Shown: positions 9,990-21,344, counted from the first letter of the stretch. The stretch: DNA of 64,000 nt from Wyeomyia smithii (GCF_029784165.1 NC_073695.1:142420083-142484082), one strand, 5' to 3'. Numbers and translations are program-made. The notes: a model not told the origin generated them from the letters alone.

Positions 9990-10565
9990 AACCAATCGCC
10001 TGGAGGGCTTCATATCGAAAATTAGACGTGATTTCAAAGACCCGTACTACTTCAAAACACTCTATTATGCTCTTGTTCGTTCTATCCTCGAGTCCGCCAA
10101 CCTTGTTTGGATGTCACACCAGCTTTATTGGAGTATACGATTAGAACGTGTGCAATGTAGGTTCATATGTATAGCTCTTCGAAACTTACCTTGACGACAA
10201 TTTGACAATTATCCACCGTATGCAGACCGTGGTCGTTTACTCAATCTGGATACCTTGGAACGCCGCCGCAAAATACAACAGATATTATTTGTGGCAAAGC
10301 TGTTGAATAACGAGGTAGACTCTCCAAAATTTCTGTCGTTGATAAATTTTCGTGCGCCACAAAGAGCCCTTCGACCATTATTAATAAATCACTCTCATCG
10401 TACGAACTTTGGTCACAACGAACCCGTTGCCTCGTGTATTAATATTTTTAGTCGTATAGAAGAATATTTTGAATTTGGTGAGCCTTCGCAAAAATTGAAG
10501 AATAAGTTAGATAGGATAAGTTTTTGATATTTAAGACATATATTATTCCCAAATAAACAAACAAA
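9990..10565 (+). pseudogene. Second LINE 3' end, directly abutting the first
   Basis: It begins in RT thumb sequence (FKTLYYALVRSILESANLVW), is interrupted by a TGA near 10193, and continues as LNLDTLERRRKIQQILFVAK and then HRTNFGHNEPVASCINIFSR in the frame ending at 10527. The tail is aaataaacaaacaaata. It is 5'-truncated, related to but distinct from 9480-9985. The HRTNYGxNEP-type motif is useful because the minus-strand LINE at 30060 is interrupted exactly there. Confidence 0.7.
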
Positions 10566-10605
10566 TAATCTTAGATTGCCAAAAAATATGAAAAGTTTAC
10601 TATAC

Positions 10606-10802
10606 TAAAAAAAAACCAACTATTTTGTGTTAAGAGATAGAAGAATGGTTTATTTAGAAAAGTTGTAAAAAATTCAAATAAATTAAACTTTGTTTAACAA
10701 ATAAAAATCCTACCTACATTCGGAACGAAGTAATAAAGTATATTATATGAAATGTACTTGAAGTTTAATTTTTTGTACCTAACTTTTGTTAGTTGCATTT
10801 TA
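10606..10802. repeat. Direct repeat R, left copy
   Basis: This ~190-bp stretch, from ttttgtgttaagagatag to cttttgttagttgcatttt, is repeated with moderate divergence at 13318-13504, on the other side of the LINE at 11010-13266. No coding frame is present. It looks like an AT-rich dispersed repeat that later served as target for the RTE LINE at 13505. Confidence 0.6.
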
Positions 10803-11009
10803 TACGAAAGTGTTGTTCTTAGGAACACTTACACAGATACATAATATTTTAGCTTATTTTTGAGACAACTTAAAGAACGTGTAGCTTAAAAAGAGGCGGA
10901 GTCATGATGTCAATACTTTTCCTTGAAGTTAAGCTAAAGTAATGTAAACTCTTGTAGGTTCCATTTGTTTCAATTCACCCATATAAGAGTATGAGAGAGT
11001 TATGGGTGT
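10803..11009. other. AT-rich spacer, nothing recognised
   Basis: No gene or terminal repeat recognised. Confidence 0.4.
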
Positions 11010-13266
11010 GTACAATCTCCCAGAAAACGATTGCTCAAGTTTCTTGCTGATAAATTAGTGGAATTTGCCATGCATTCCGAGACCATTTTACTTATTGGCG
11101 ATTTTAATACTGACTTGAGCACTCGTAACAATAGAAGATTCACGTTTGAAACTGTGCTTGAGAGCTTTGCTTTGACGTCGATTGGAGAGGAACCTACCTT
11201 TTTTCACAATTCTGGATGCTCACAGCTGGATTTATTTATTACAAGTTGCAAAGAGAAGGTTTTATGTTTTAACCAATTTAGCTTTCATGCGTTGTCCCAG
11301 CATGATCTGATTTTTAGTTCTCTGAATTTTGACGCTTCACCTGAATGTACGACCCAAACATATCGTGATTGTGTTCATTTTGATGCATTGACGCTGCAAA
11401 ATTCCGTTTTTTCGGTTGGCTAGGATGATATGTACTCCATCAACGACCCAAACGAGTTTCTTTCCTATTTTAACAGTCATCTCAAACGAATCCATGACCA
11501 ATGTATCCCACTCCGAACTAAAAAAGAACGTCAGCAAACCAACGTGTGGTTTAATTATGACATTAGGAAGGCAATACTGGAGCGTGACCTGGCTTACAAC
11601 GATTGGTTGAATACTCCGGCGGAGTTGAAGATGCAAGCTAAACAGCGATACAAGACTGTGAGGAACCGTACAAACGCTTGATCAAGAATGCCAAAGCACG
11701 CTACTTACGCAACCATTTGCACAATAGAATACCATCCAAAGTTCTCTGGAAGCGGAATAAGCAACTTGGTGAAGGGAAGAAGCAGATGCCAATCGACTGT
11801 GATTTTGACCAAAATGAAATCAACCGGATGTTTCTTGCAAGCTGCACGAACAGTTCACCTCGAATGAGACCACGACGTATGGATAATGCTTCGCCTCACA
11901 GTTTTTCGTTTCGACCAGTAGAAGACTGGGTAATAGTAAACGCAGTATGGGACATCAAGTCAAATGCAACATCTCGATGGATTGCCTATAAGCTTCATCA
12001 AAATTGTTCTCCTTCTACTCTTGCAACAATTTACCTACATTTTTAATACCATCATTGAATCTGCAATTTTTCCTGTAGCTTGGAAGCAAGCGAAGATACT
12101 TCCACTCCGTAAAAAACCTTATGTTCACACGCTAACGAATTTGAGACCGATTAGCATTTCGTGCGCAATGTCGAAGCTTTTTGAAAAGCTAATGAAGAAG
12201 CAAATGACAGCCTTCATTTTTGCGAATCGTTTACTCTCGGATTGTAAAGCTGGTTTCCGTAAAGGCCACAGCATCAAGACAGCGACCTTGCGTGTTTATG
12301 ACAACTTAGCAGTAACAATTGACAAAAAAGGTACCGCCATACTACTCCTTCTAGATTTTTCCACGGCTTTTGATACGATATCGCACCGCAAGCTATGCTC
12401 AAAACATGAAACTAAGTTTAATTTTTCGCCTAATGCAGTGAATCTTGTAGAATCGTATCTTCATGGAAGGACGCAAGCAGTTTTTTGTGGTGAACATTGT
12501 TCTGAAATTGGGGATGTAACTTCTGACGTACCACAGGGTTCAGTCCTTTGTTGTTTTGCTGCTACACCATCGATCTCCCATACGATAGTGCTCGATTCAA
12601 ATCTACGCCGATGATGTGCAACTATACATCAAGCGTTTTGGACCCTCTGCTCGCGAGCTCGTACGAATAGTGAAAGAAGATCTGATAAGAGTTGCTGATT
12701 GGTCACACCGTAACGAGCTTAACGTAAACCAATCAAAAAGCAAGGCAATATTCGTCAAAGGCTGTCGGCGCAACACGGTTTCTACCAATTTGCTGCCTGC
12801 TATCGTCAAGAAAGGACAAACCATTGACTGGGTTGAAAAGGCTGTAAACCTTGGCTACGTGTTTCAATCTGATTTGGAGTGGGACGGATTAATCAACCAA
12901 CAATGCGGTAAAATCTCCAGTTGTCTGCGATCGCTCAACAGTACAGCGTCCTCGGCCCCTACGAACGTTGGTCTGAAATTGTTCAAAGCTTTAGTACTAC
13001 CCCACTTCTTGTTGGAGATTTTCTACATATAAGCCCTAACGCAAGCTCCATAAACAGGTTACGAGTTGAACTCAATTGCTGTGTCCGTTTCGTGTATGGT
13101 CTAAACCACTACACGAGAGTTAGTCATCTCCAACACAATTTCATCGGATGTTCGCTACAAAACTTATATGTATACCGATCCTGTATGTTTTTGACAATGC
13201 GGAGGTAGTAATTTAAAAGGTTTCACCTTACACTACCAGATAACAAATAAATGAATGAATGAATTT
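11010..13266 (+). pseudogene. LINE (CR1/Jockey-like) with partial endonuclease and RT
   Basis: This is a 5'-truncated LINE. Frame 11031-11423 holds the C-terminal half of the AP endonuclease (LLIGDFNTDLS, then SQHDLIFSS). Linker frames follow at 11430-12046. The RT frame from 11964 has LRPISISCAMSKLFEKL, LLLDFSTAFDTISHRKL and VPQGSVL. After a frameshift near 12590 come the catalytic YADDVQLY (near 12610) and the thumb to 13032, then a C-terminal piece to 13208. It ends in aaataaatgaatgaatgaat. At least four frameshifts separate the pieces, so it is inactive. Confidence 0.8.
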
Positions 13267-13317
13267 TTTCTTAACGTACAGCAAGTATATGTTACAGCAG
13301 GTTTTCATAAATTAAAA

Positions 13318-13504
13318 ATACTAACTTTTTTGTGTTAAGGGATAGAGAAATGGTTTATATGGCAAAGTTTTCGAACATGCAAAATTAAGAAACTTCACTG
13401 AACAAACAAAATCCCTACCTTCATTAAGTACAGTATTAAAGAGTTTTTTACTTAAAAGCTTAAGGAGCTTGTTTTTTGTATTTAACTTTTGTTAGTTACA
13501 TTTA
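13318..13504. repeat. Direct repeat R, right copy, interrupted by the RTE LINE
   Basis: This diverged copy of 10606-10802 ends in ttttgttagttacattta. The last 12 bases (13493-13504, tagttacattta) are duplicated at 16651-16662 and form the target-site duplication of the RTE element between them. Confidence 0.65.
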
Positions 13505-16500
13505 CGTGTTGGGCATCAAATGGTGAGTTGACAACCTGGAAGGAGCGTCAAACATAGCTGCGGTCCTCACAAACTCCTATCTCACACCTTCACGAGTCAT
13601 ATGATTACACTATACTGCCGGTTGAAACTTGGATACAACTGGTTGGTGTTGCCTGGGCAATGTTGTCATCTGACGATAGCTTAGTGAGAAGGTGCGACGC
13701 GATCATTGGCGCGTAAACCATGCTCCGGCGGTAGAGGAAATGCTTCGCTAACCCGAGCGTCTGTTCACCTATATGGTGCGGCTCAAAACAGCGTCTGATC
13801 TTCATGTGAGGAGCGGCTGATCAACGTCCTGGTGGCAGCGTGGGACTCTAAATAGAGCAGACACGATGGTCCCCCAGCGATACAGGGGGTTGGGAAAGTC
13901 CCAACGAGCCGCCCCGGAAAACAACATATTACAAACAACGTAAGAGATAATACGGAACGGAACAATCGGCATGGACCTAGGCAATGAAATAAGGACTACA
14001 ATTGGAAACTTGGGACATGGAACTGCAAATCGTTTTGCTTTCCGGGATGCAAAAGGATAATCTAAGACTCGAAGACCCGACGACGAGAAGGAAGCGTTCT
14101 ACGCGCAGCTGGAGCAGGTCCACGATAGCTGCCCGCGACAGGACGCGATAATCGTCATTGGGGACATGAATGCTAAGGTAGGACGGGAGGCAATGAACAG
14201 ACCAGTAATCGGACCAGATAGCCTGCATGCCGTGTCTAATGTTAACGGCCATCTGTGCGTAAACTTTGCGGCCTCCTGTGCTATGGTAGTCCGAAGTACC
14301 TTCTTCCCCCGCAAAGATATCCACAAATCCACCTGGAGATCACCCGACCAACAGACAGAGAACCAAATCGACCACGTTCCAATTGACGGCAGGTTCTTCT
14401 CCGACATTATCAACGTTCGCACCTACCGCAGTGCGAACATAGATTCGGACCACTACCTAGTAGCTGTGTGCATGCGCTTTAAACTATCGACGGTGTATAA
14501 CACCCGCCGAAGTCGAACGCCGTGACCAAACATTGAGCAACTGCGGGACGCCGAGGCTGCACAGGAATACGCGCAGCAGCTGGAGGCAGAGCTAGCCAGG
14601 GAAGAACAGCTCGGCGCAGCTACCCTTGAAGATGGCTGGAGGAGCATCCGATCCGCCATAGGTATCACTGCTGTAGCGCTACTAGGTACAAGGGCCCCGA
14701 ATCTTAGAAATGACTGGTTTGACGACGAATGCAAACGGTAACAACACCGTACGAGAGCGAACGTGAAACGATACCGACAGGCACGAAACAGCCAAAACTC
14801 GGTCCTCCGAAGGAAGAAGCGCCCGCTAGTACACCGAGATCACGTAGCGATGGAAGAGCAGTACTAAGCTAACGACACTCGGAAGTTCTACGAGAAGCTG
14901 AACAGCTTCCACAAAGGCTTCGTGCCGCAAGCCGATATGTGCAGGAGCTTGGACGACAACCTCCTTACACACGAGTGTGAGGTGATCGAAAGGTGGAAGC
15001 AGCACTTCGACGAGCATCTAAACGGCGATGCAGTAGAGCGCGAGAACGGTATGGTAACTGACCTTGGTGCACGAGCAGAAGACATCCAGGATTCCAGCCC
15101 TTGATCTCCTGGAGGTGGAGGAGGAGATAGGCCGGCTGAAAAACAATAAAGCTGCTGGAGTGGACCAACTTCCCAGCTAGCTATTGAAATACGCTGGAGA
15201 AGCACAGGCTAGAGCCGTGCACTGGGTCATTGTCAAGGTTTGGGAGGAAGAACGAGTACCGGAGGAGTGGATGGAGGGTATTTTGTGCCACATCTATAAA
15301 AAGGGCGACAAACTGGAGTGCTGCAACTATCGGGCAATCACTCTGCTGAATGCCGCCTACAAGGTACTCTCCCAAATACTCTGCCGTCGACTATCACCAT
15401 TTGCGAAGCAGTTCGTGGGGCACTACCAAGCGGGATTCATGGGTGCCCGCGCCACCACGGATAAGATATTCGCGGCTCGGCAGGTTATGCAGAAAAGCCA
15501 CGAATATAACGTGCCCACACATCATTTGTTCATCGATTTCAAATCGGCGTACGACACAATCGATCGGGACCAGCTATGGCAAATTATGCACGACAACGGA
15601 TTTTCGAACAAACTGACGCGGTTGGTAAAAGCGACGATGGATCGAGTGATGTGTGTAGTTCGAGTATCGGGGGCACTCTCGAGCCCCCTCGAAACCCGAA
15701 GAGGCCTAACGCAAGGTGATGGTCTCTCGTGCCTACTGTTTAACATTGCCCTGGAAGGTGTCATTAGAAGAGCGGGGATTAACACGAGTGGCACGATATT
15801 CCAGAAGTCGGTTCAACTGTTTTGTTTCGCCTACGATATTGACATTGTGGCTCGTCCTTTGTGGAGATGGCGGATACGTACATCGGACTAAAGGCTGAAG
15901 CTAAACGGATTGGACTGGTCATCAATGCATCGAAGACGAAGTACATGAAAAGAAGGGGTTCACGAGAAGACAGTGCTAACCTCCCACCTCGAGTTCAAGT
16001 TGGTGGTGATGAAATCGAGGTGATCGACGAGTTCGTGTATCTGGGCTCACTGGTAACTGCCGACAACGATACCAGCAGAGAAATTCAACAGCGCATTATG
16101 GCAGGAAATCGTGCATACTTTGATCTCCGGAGGACGATCCGATCAAGTAAAATTCGTCGCCGCACCAAGTCAACCATCTACAAGACGCTGATCAGACCGG
16201 TAGTCCTCTACGGGCATGAGACATGGACTATGATTGTGGAGGGTCAACGCGCCCTTGAGGTCTTCGAGCGGAAGGTGTTGCGTACCATATTCGGTGGACT
16301 GCAGGTGGAAAACGGAGTGTGGAGAAGGCGAATGAACCACGAACTGCAGGAGCTGCTTGGGGAGCCAGCTATCGTCCACACCGCTAAGATAGGCAGGTTG
16401 CGGTGGGCTGGACATGTTGCAATTATGTCGTACGACAGCCCGGTAAAGATGGTTCTTGAAACCAATCCGTCAGGGACGAGACGGAGAGGTGCACAGCGGG

Positions 16501-16650
16501 CAAGGTGGATCGATCAGGTGGAAGACAACCTGCGGACCCTACGCAGACTGCAGAGCTGGCGAACTGCAGCCATGAACCGAGTGGAATGGAGACGACTCTT
16601 ACGTACAGCAAAGGCCACACCACGGCTTGGGACTGTTTGGTAAGGTAAGA
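13505..16650 (+). mobile_element. RTE-clade LINE with 12-bp target-site duplication
   Basis: The element is bounded by tagttacattta on both sides (13493-13504 and 16651-16662). Its 3' end is taaggtaaga, the short pentamer-like tail usual for RTE. The 5' part (13505-14060) is untranslated or degenerate. An internal deletion near 14060 removes the N-terminal endonuclease: gcaaatcgttttgctttccg is followed at once by sequence coding DDEKEAFYAQLEQVH. Mosquito RTE elements such as JAM1 are the likely relatives. Confidence 0.85.
14066..16643 (+). pseudogene. RTE ORF: endonuclease (partial) and reverse transcriptase
   Basis: Endonuclease motifs are IVIGDMNAKVG (14153), ENQIDHVPIDGR (14360) and IDSDHYLV (14440). 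RT motifs in the frame 15184-15891 are YRAITLLNAAYKVLSQIL, FIDFKSAYDTID and TRRGLTQGDGLSCLLFNIAL. The catalytic box reads FAYDID where family members have FADDID, so one catalytic aspartate is replaced by tyrosine. A frameshift near 15870 leads to the C-terminal frame 15861-16643 (FVYLGSLVTADND, ETWTM, GRLRWAGHVAIM), the conserved RTE tail domain. Stops at 14522 and 14741 and the frameshifts mark it as dead. Confidence 0.8.
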
Positions 16651-16704
16651 TAGTTACATTTAGTCTAGAAAATCTATAACGAGCGTCTAAGCAGAGTGAT
16701 TGAG

Positions 16705-18252
16705 ATCAATCAAAGAAATAGTTATCGGTTTCCGTTATACTTTACTAAATTTTTTGGAAATAAATATTGAAATTCAGTCCGCAAATATATATTTCGACTG
16801 TGACGTCGAAATATATATTTAACGCATTACCCAAAACGGGTTTGCATTCTTTTATTGTTTTATTGTATTTTCTACAACGTGTAGAAAATAAACTTCACAA
16901 CTACAAACTACTTCACATTTCGTGGTAAATTTTACAAACAGACTAAAGGGGCACCAATGGGGAATCCTCTTTCTCCCTTTCTATGTGAGCTCTTCATGGC
17001 AAATATAGAAAGTACATTAGAGAAGAGGAACATCTTACCGATTCGATGGTGGAGGTATGTGGATGATATTTTTTGTATTTTGAAAAGGGCGGATCTTAAA
17101 ACTTTTTTCATATCCCTTAATAATACCCATAAAAATATAAACTTCACAATTGAAAAAGAACTTAACAACAGACTCCCTTTCTTGGACGTCGTTGAAGTCA
17201 GAAAGTCTACGGACTTGGAATTTGAAATTTATCGGAAACCCACGAATACAAAACGGGTAATACCTAACACTTCAAACCATCCCTTCCAGCATAAAATGGC
17301 ATCCTTCCATCATATGATCCACCGCATGGAAACTTTACCTCTAAGTGAAGTAGCCAAGCAAAAGGAACTGGAATATATTTTCGAAATTGCTAAACTTAAT
17401 GGCTACAATGAAAGTATCATTCAAGCCATTGTCAATAAAAAGAAGCGTGCTCAAATTCGGAAATCTTTTACAACACTCACCCCAATAACAGAAGATCTGA
17501 AAAGGGTAGCAGTTGAATATGACGTTAACTTGACACGCCCACTTCGTTCAAAATTTAGAAAATTTGGGATGGATATTGTCTACACTAGTAGAAATACCCA
17601 ACTCAAAACAAAATTAGGGTCTACCAAAGACCCTATTGATACCCTGAACAAGGCTGGAATTTATAAAATTGCATGCAGTCACTGTGACATGGTTTACATT
17701 GGACAAACTAAACGTAACCTATTGATACGTTTCAAAGAACATTTCGCAGAAGTGACCAAAGCAAGTAAAGTTTCAACAAATGCCCCACCACACCATTTCA
17801 AATCAAAAGTGGCTGAACATATTTTTAACGAGGAACATCCACTAACTTCGGATAACATTCACCTCCTCCGCCCCGTTAATAATTTATGGAAATTAGACGT
17901 AGCTGAAAGTTTAGAAATTTATAAACAACACTCATGCACGCTTCTCAATAAAGACGCAGGTAATCACCCCTCATGGCTATTCAATCTGCTTCCCAAAAAC
18001 CCCAGACATGGTACGGTAAACAATCGACCGCATAATTCCCTACCTAACTCCAATTAAGGGTGCTAAATTTTCATTTTTACCTACTACAAATAAAAAAACA
18101 GGATTTACGCTTTGCTCTTTACCAGTCCACATAAGCACTGAGGAAGACTGTACGTCACAGTCGAAATATATATTTGCGGACTGAATTTCAATATTTATTT
18201 CCAAAAATTTAGTAGAGTATAACGGAAACCGATAACTATTTCTTTGATTGAT
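16705..18252 (+). mobile_element. Penelope-like element with inverted terminal repeats
   Basis: The ends are inverted copies of about 100 bp: 16705-16806 (atcaatcaaagaaatagtta and on to cgactgtgacgt) and 18152-18252 in reverse. This fits the pseudo-LTR organisation of Penelope elements. Near the left end aaatatatatttcgactgtg is followed by its own inverse (16785-16820). The coding region lacks the N-terminal RT motifs, so the element is 5'-truncated. The word tagttacattt just right of the element (18253) matches the RTE target site, so it landed beside the RTE in the same target repeat. Confidence 0.85.
16885..18057 (+). pseudogene. Penelope RT/GIY-YIG protein, N-terminally truncated
   Basis: The frame is open from 16885 to the TAA at 18055, with the first ATG at 16957. 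Residues read KFYKQTKGAPMGNPLSPFL (RT motif with GxPMGNPLSP), RWWRYVDDIFCIL (catalytic YVDD) and LPFLDVVEVR, then a basic linker. The GIY-YIG endonuclease near the C-terminus has AGIYKIACSHCDMVYIGQTK, a catalytic-type arginine in LLIRFKEH, and HP and NKDAG motifs. Such proteins nick target DNA and prime reverse transcription. This 3' portion is free of stops, so truncation rather than decay explains loss of function. Confidence 0.85.
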
Positions 18253-18429
18253 AGTTACATTTCACAAAAAAACGTTGTACTAAAGAAGCATTTGAGCATA
18301 CAAAACACACGATTTTTTTGAAGACCCCACATTTCCAGGACTTTTCCTTACAAAGTTGTAGCATATTATTGTTCGTCTTCTAATACAAAAGCAAAAAATT
18401 TATTAAAAGTAAAAGGTCTTTCATAAATT
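18253..18429. other. Right part of target repeat R and spacer
   Basis: The sequence agttacatttc at the left edge and the following acgttgtacta resemble continuation of repeat R (10790-10830). Nothing else recognised. Confidence 0.4.
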
Positions 18430-18810
18430 TCATCATTTGTTGCGCCCCCCACTTAGCCAAAAAGTTCGCTTTCTCATTGCCCGATATCGAGCAGTGAGAA
18501 GGAACTCAGACTAAGGTAATCTGAGTAGATTTTTCGGATAAAGTACGAAAATGTTTCCGTATTTTCCCAAGGAAACACGAAGATTGCTTAACATCTTTCA
18601 TCGATCGGAAAGCGTCAACTGTCCGTAAAAATAAAATAATGGTCTGTGGGCATTTTTTCGATAATCCTTAGTGTACACTGAAATGCAGCTAATTCTGCGA
18701 CGTAAACAGGGGCATCGAGCTCATAGGAGACGGCTTAATGATAATTAAATACCGAAGCCAGTGAACCCATCGAGAAGTAATCCGTCAGTGTGGAACATGT
18801 TTTTTGACGT
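18430..18810 (-). pseudogene. I-clade LINE RNase H domain relic
   Basis: On the minus strand, in two frames, it reads FHTDGLLLDGFTGFG, then LDAPVYVAELAAFQCTLRII, DHYFIFTDS and finally VPSHCSISGNEKANFLAKWG. These are the four active-site regions of an RNase H domain and match the domain at 45280-45640 in the I-clade element. Stops and frameshifts interrupt it. Here the catalytic glutamate (VAELAA) is kept, unlike at 45390. Confidence 0.75.
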
Positions 18811-18814
18811 AGAA

Positions 18815-19170
18815 CTACGTTTTTCTTTAGCCTACCACATAGGGATGTAAATAGGAAAACTATTAACGAAGAAGAGACGAAACATGTCCCTTTTTAAATG
18901 CTTATAAATCGGTTTGTTTTCAACCGATTTCCATCATTTTTGCAGAAATTGTTTGGAAAATTATACACGCATTCACCCAAATGTAGAAAATTGTTGATTG
19001 ATTATGGAAACTATTTTACTATTGATTATTGTCAAGCCTTGTTTAAACAAAAATTACGTCCTCTGATTGGTCGTTATATGATTGCTTCCCAAGCACGGTC
19101 GACAGAATCATATACCTTGCAATTGAAAACATGCTATTTGGCCTATATAAAAGCCTGTGTCAGCCGGAGC
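18815..19170 (+). promoter_or_regulatory. TATA/CCAAT promoter-like repeat (plus copy)
   Basis: The left boundary carries the hairpin-like gacgtagaactacg (near 18805). The order of motifs is acatagggatgtaaatag, ctgattggtcg (19063-19073), cttcccaagcacggtcgac, and the TATA box gcctatataaaagcc (19141-19155) followed about 10 bases on by gtcagccggagccgctcata. It is the inverse of 9104-9445. The overlapping 93-codon frame starting at 18898 is not conserved between copies and is not called. Confidence 0.55.
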
Positions 19171-19990
19171 CGCTCATAATAGTTCTGGACAGCGACAAGT
19201 TGTCAACAGCAGTCGTTCTTCCTTAGCAGCAGCACTAGCCCTGTAGTTTGTCACCACGTCTCAGGAGCAGCGCGGTTCTTCTCAGCGTGTGTCGCCAGAC
19301 TGCCATTATTCCCCCGTGTTAGGGCAGCATGAAGATCGTCATCACCAAATCCAATTTTGAACAGCAAAATGCCTTTTTTCAAGACAAATAAACAAGTCAT
19401 TGAAAGTTAATAATTTTTGACAACGTAAGCAAGCAGTGCGGATTCTAGCAGTTACATCTGTCGCGGCCGTCTAATTTACAGAAGGTGAAATAGCTTCCAC
19501 AGTGCATGTTGTCCGTGTATCTTAACTCCCCCACTGTTGGGGCAGCACAAAGGTTGCGATCAGCAACCGATTTTGAACAGCAAAATGCCTTTTTTCAAGG
19601 CAAATAAACGAGTAATTAAAGGGTGAAAATTTCCTAGCATCAACACAACCAAACATTCTTCGCGGGATCCTAGCAATCAAATTCTGTCGGGGACAGCACT
19701 GTGGGGACAGCACAAAGGCTGCGATCAACATAACCGATTTTGAATAACAAACTGCCCTGTTAGAACGCATTCACAAAGGCAGTTAATTCGAATATGCAGT
19801 ACTGATATAAAGTCGATTCTATCAATCAGCATGAACAGAATTGCGTCGTCTCTCAACTGCTCAGTTGCAACATGATGCAACACGCGACAGCGACAAACGA
19901 AATCGCTTGCTTGATATTACAAGCCGTAATACGATAGGGGTAATATCGTTGCGTGTGTGAGAGCACCATCGGTGTTTACTAGCTGGGTAC
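19171..19990 (+). repeat. Body of the hairpin/TATA repeat family (plus copy)
   Basis: Downstream of the TATA box lie three diverged subunits. Each has a GC palindrome (gttagggcagc at 19318; cccccactgttgggg at 19528-19542; gtggggacagcac at 19700). The first two are followed by gaacagcaaaatg, a hairpin (19369-19386; 19586-19602, tgccttttttcaaggca) and aaataaacnag. The region matches 8160-9103 in reverse. Hairpins flanked by A-rich sequence just before the end of a unit resemble the stem-loop at histone mRNA 3' ends, but no histone protein frame is visible. Confidence 0.5.
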
Positions 19991-20270
19991 TAAAAAATCA
20001 AACGCGAATTGTGGAATAATTCGTCTAAAGAACATTAGAGAATGTGCCAACTGAACTGAAAGGCGTGGCCTATTACGTAGCACCCTTCGGCTATAAAAGA
20101 GTGTTTCTGGGAAAACTAGCTACATTCATTAGTCGAAAGGTGAGCTGGATGGACCGTCCACAACGTTGACAGCAGTAGAAGCATATACAGCACTCAGAAG
20201 TAACAGCGGGTTGCGCCTGTGGCTGCCTTCAAATTAAATAAATCACTTGCGCTGTGGTTGGTCACCATGT
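19991..20270 (+). promoter_or_regulatory. Second, unrelated TATA promoter-like block
   Basis: The block contains ggcctattacgtagcaccct, then a TATA box ggctataaaagag (20089-20101), then a pyrimidine/ATTC region (ctacattcattagtc) at the spacing expected for a start site. No protein frame follows; by about 20270 the sequence joins another copy of the hairpin-family body (ggttggtcaccatgtctcag). It is the only copy of this block in the window. Confidence 0.4.
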
Positions 20271-20655
20271 CTCAGTAGCAGCGCGGTACTTCTCAGCGTG
20301 CCTCGCCAGACTGCCATTATTCCCCTACTGTTGGGGCAGCATGAAGGTCGTCATCACCAAATCCAATTTTGAACAGCAAAATGCCTTTTGACGTAAAACT
20401 ACGTTTTACTTTAGCATACCACACAGGGATGCAAACTGAAAAACTGGGACGAAATTTGTCCCTTTTCAATAGGTCGGGCTTATAGGTCGGTTGGTTTTCA
20501 ACCGATTTTCTTCATTCTTGCAGCAATCGATTGGAAAATTATACACGCATCTGCCCAAATGCAGAAAAATGTTGTTTGAATCTACAAACTATTGCACTAT
20601 TGAAAATTGTCAAGCCTTGTTGAAATAAAAACAACGTCCTCTGATTGGTCGCTTG
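20271..20655 (+). repeat. Rearranged copy of the hairpin/TATA repeat family
   Basis: The first part (20271-20388) repeats the body up to gaacagcaaaatgcctttt. It then jumps inside the hairpin directly to gacgtaaaactacg, the left boundary of another promoter unit (compare 18805), and continues to tgattggtcg at 20645, where a TG-rich microsatellite replaces the expected TATA region. This is the second unit in the same orientation, so the family is tandemly arranged here. Confidence 0.5.
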
Positions 20656-20787
20656 CTTGCTGTGTGTGTATGGTATGGTATCATGTGTGTATGATATGGT
20701 GTCATGTGTGTATGGTATAATGATATGGTATGATGTGTGTGTGTCTATGATATGGTATGATTTGTGTGTGTGTGCTTTGTATGGTTT
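20656..20787. repeat. TG/TATGG-rich microsatellite
   Basis: Irregular runs of tgtgtgtatgatatggtat and tgtgtgtg over about 130 bp. Confidence 0.85.
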
Positions 20788-20864
20788 TTAACTCGGCACG
20801 ATCTGCTAACTGCTGAATCCGGTTCACGAAATTCACAACTCTTCATTAGTGGACATTATATATC

Positions 20865-20969
20865 ATTACCCAAGTAAAAATATTGGTTTTATCAAAGTTT
20901 TATAGCGCTCAATACAACCAAAAAAGCGCTATAAAACTTTGATAAAAACAGTTGTGTTACTAGGGTAAT
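20865..20969. mobile_element. Small hairpin MITE
   Basis: The ends attacccaagtaa and ttactagggtaat are inverted copies. Inside, tatcaaagttttatagcgct is mirrored by agcgctataaaactttgata around a loop at about 20915. There is no coding capacity. Confidence 0.7.
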
Positions 20970-21034
20970 GAAACTCAATGCATTTGTTAATAGTGTACGT
21001 AGTTCTACGTCATTTATGCGGTCGTGTCTTGGAT

Positions 21035-21344
21035 ACAACCTCCTACTTTTTTGAAGCAACTCGCAGTAACTTTGCCCCACATTTTAGCTATCATATCTTC
21101 CGATGACTAATACGTCGAAAGAAGTTAGGAATTTTGTCACTGTATTACAGTCATTTGATCTATTTTCACATTTGACAAACATGTATAATTGTGATGCGTT
21201 TGCGCTCTTTGAGACTTATATTTATTTAAATGACCAACTCAATTTCTACGATTCCAACAGAATTCGTGGATATTGTGACTCACACGATGGAGGGATCCTT
21301 TTAGGGATCTGTTCGAATGCACCCCCAGTTTTACAGCCCATTTA
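21035..21344 (+). pseudogene. I-clade LINE relic: end of ORF1 and start of ORF2
   Basis: The sequence parallels 42970-43260: the end of ORF1 (cttccgatgactaatacg, compare 43017), the overlapping ORF2 start ATGACTAATACG (21103), then an endonuclease N-terminal region reading YNCDAFALFETYIY and SHDGGILLGI. The downstream part is replaced by unrelated sequence from about 21345. Confidence 0.7.

Noticed and set aside
18898..19179. 93-codon protein
   Set aside because: It spans a CCAAT/TATA promoter-like unit, and the frame is not conserved in the copies at 6466 and 9104.
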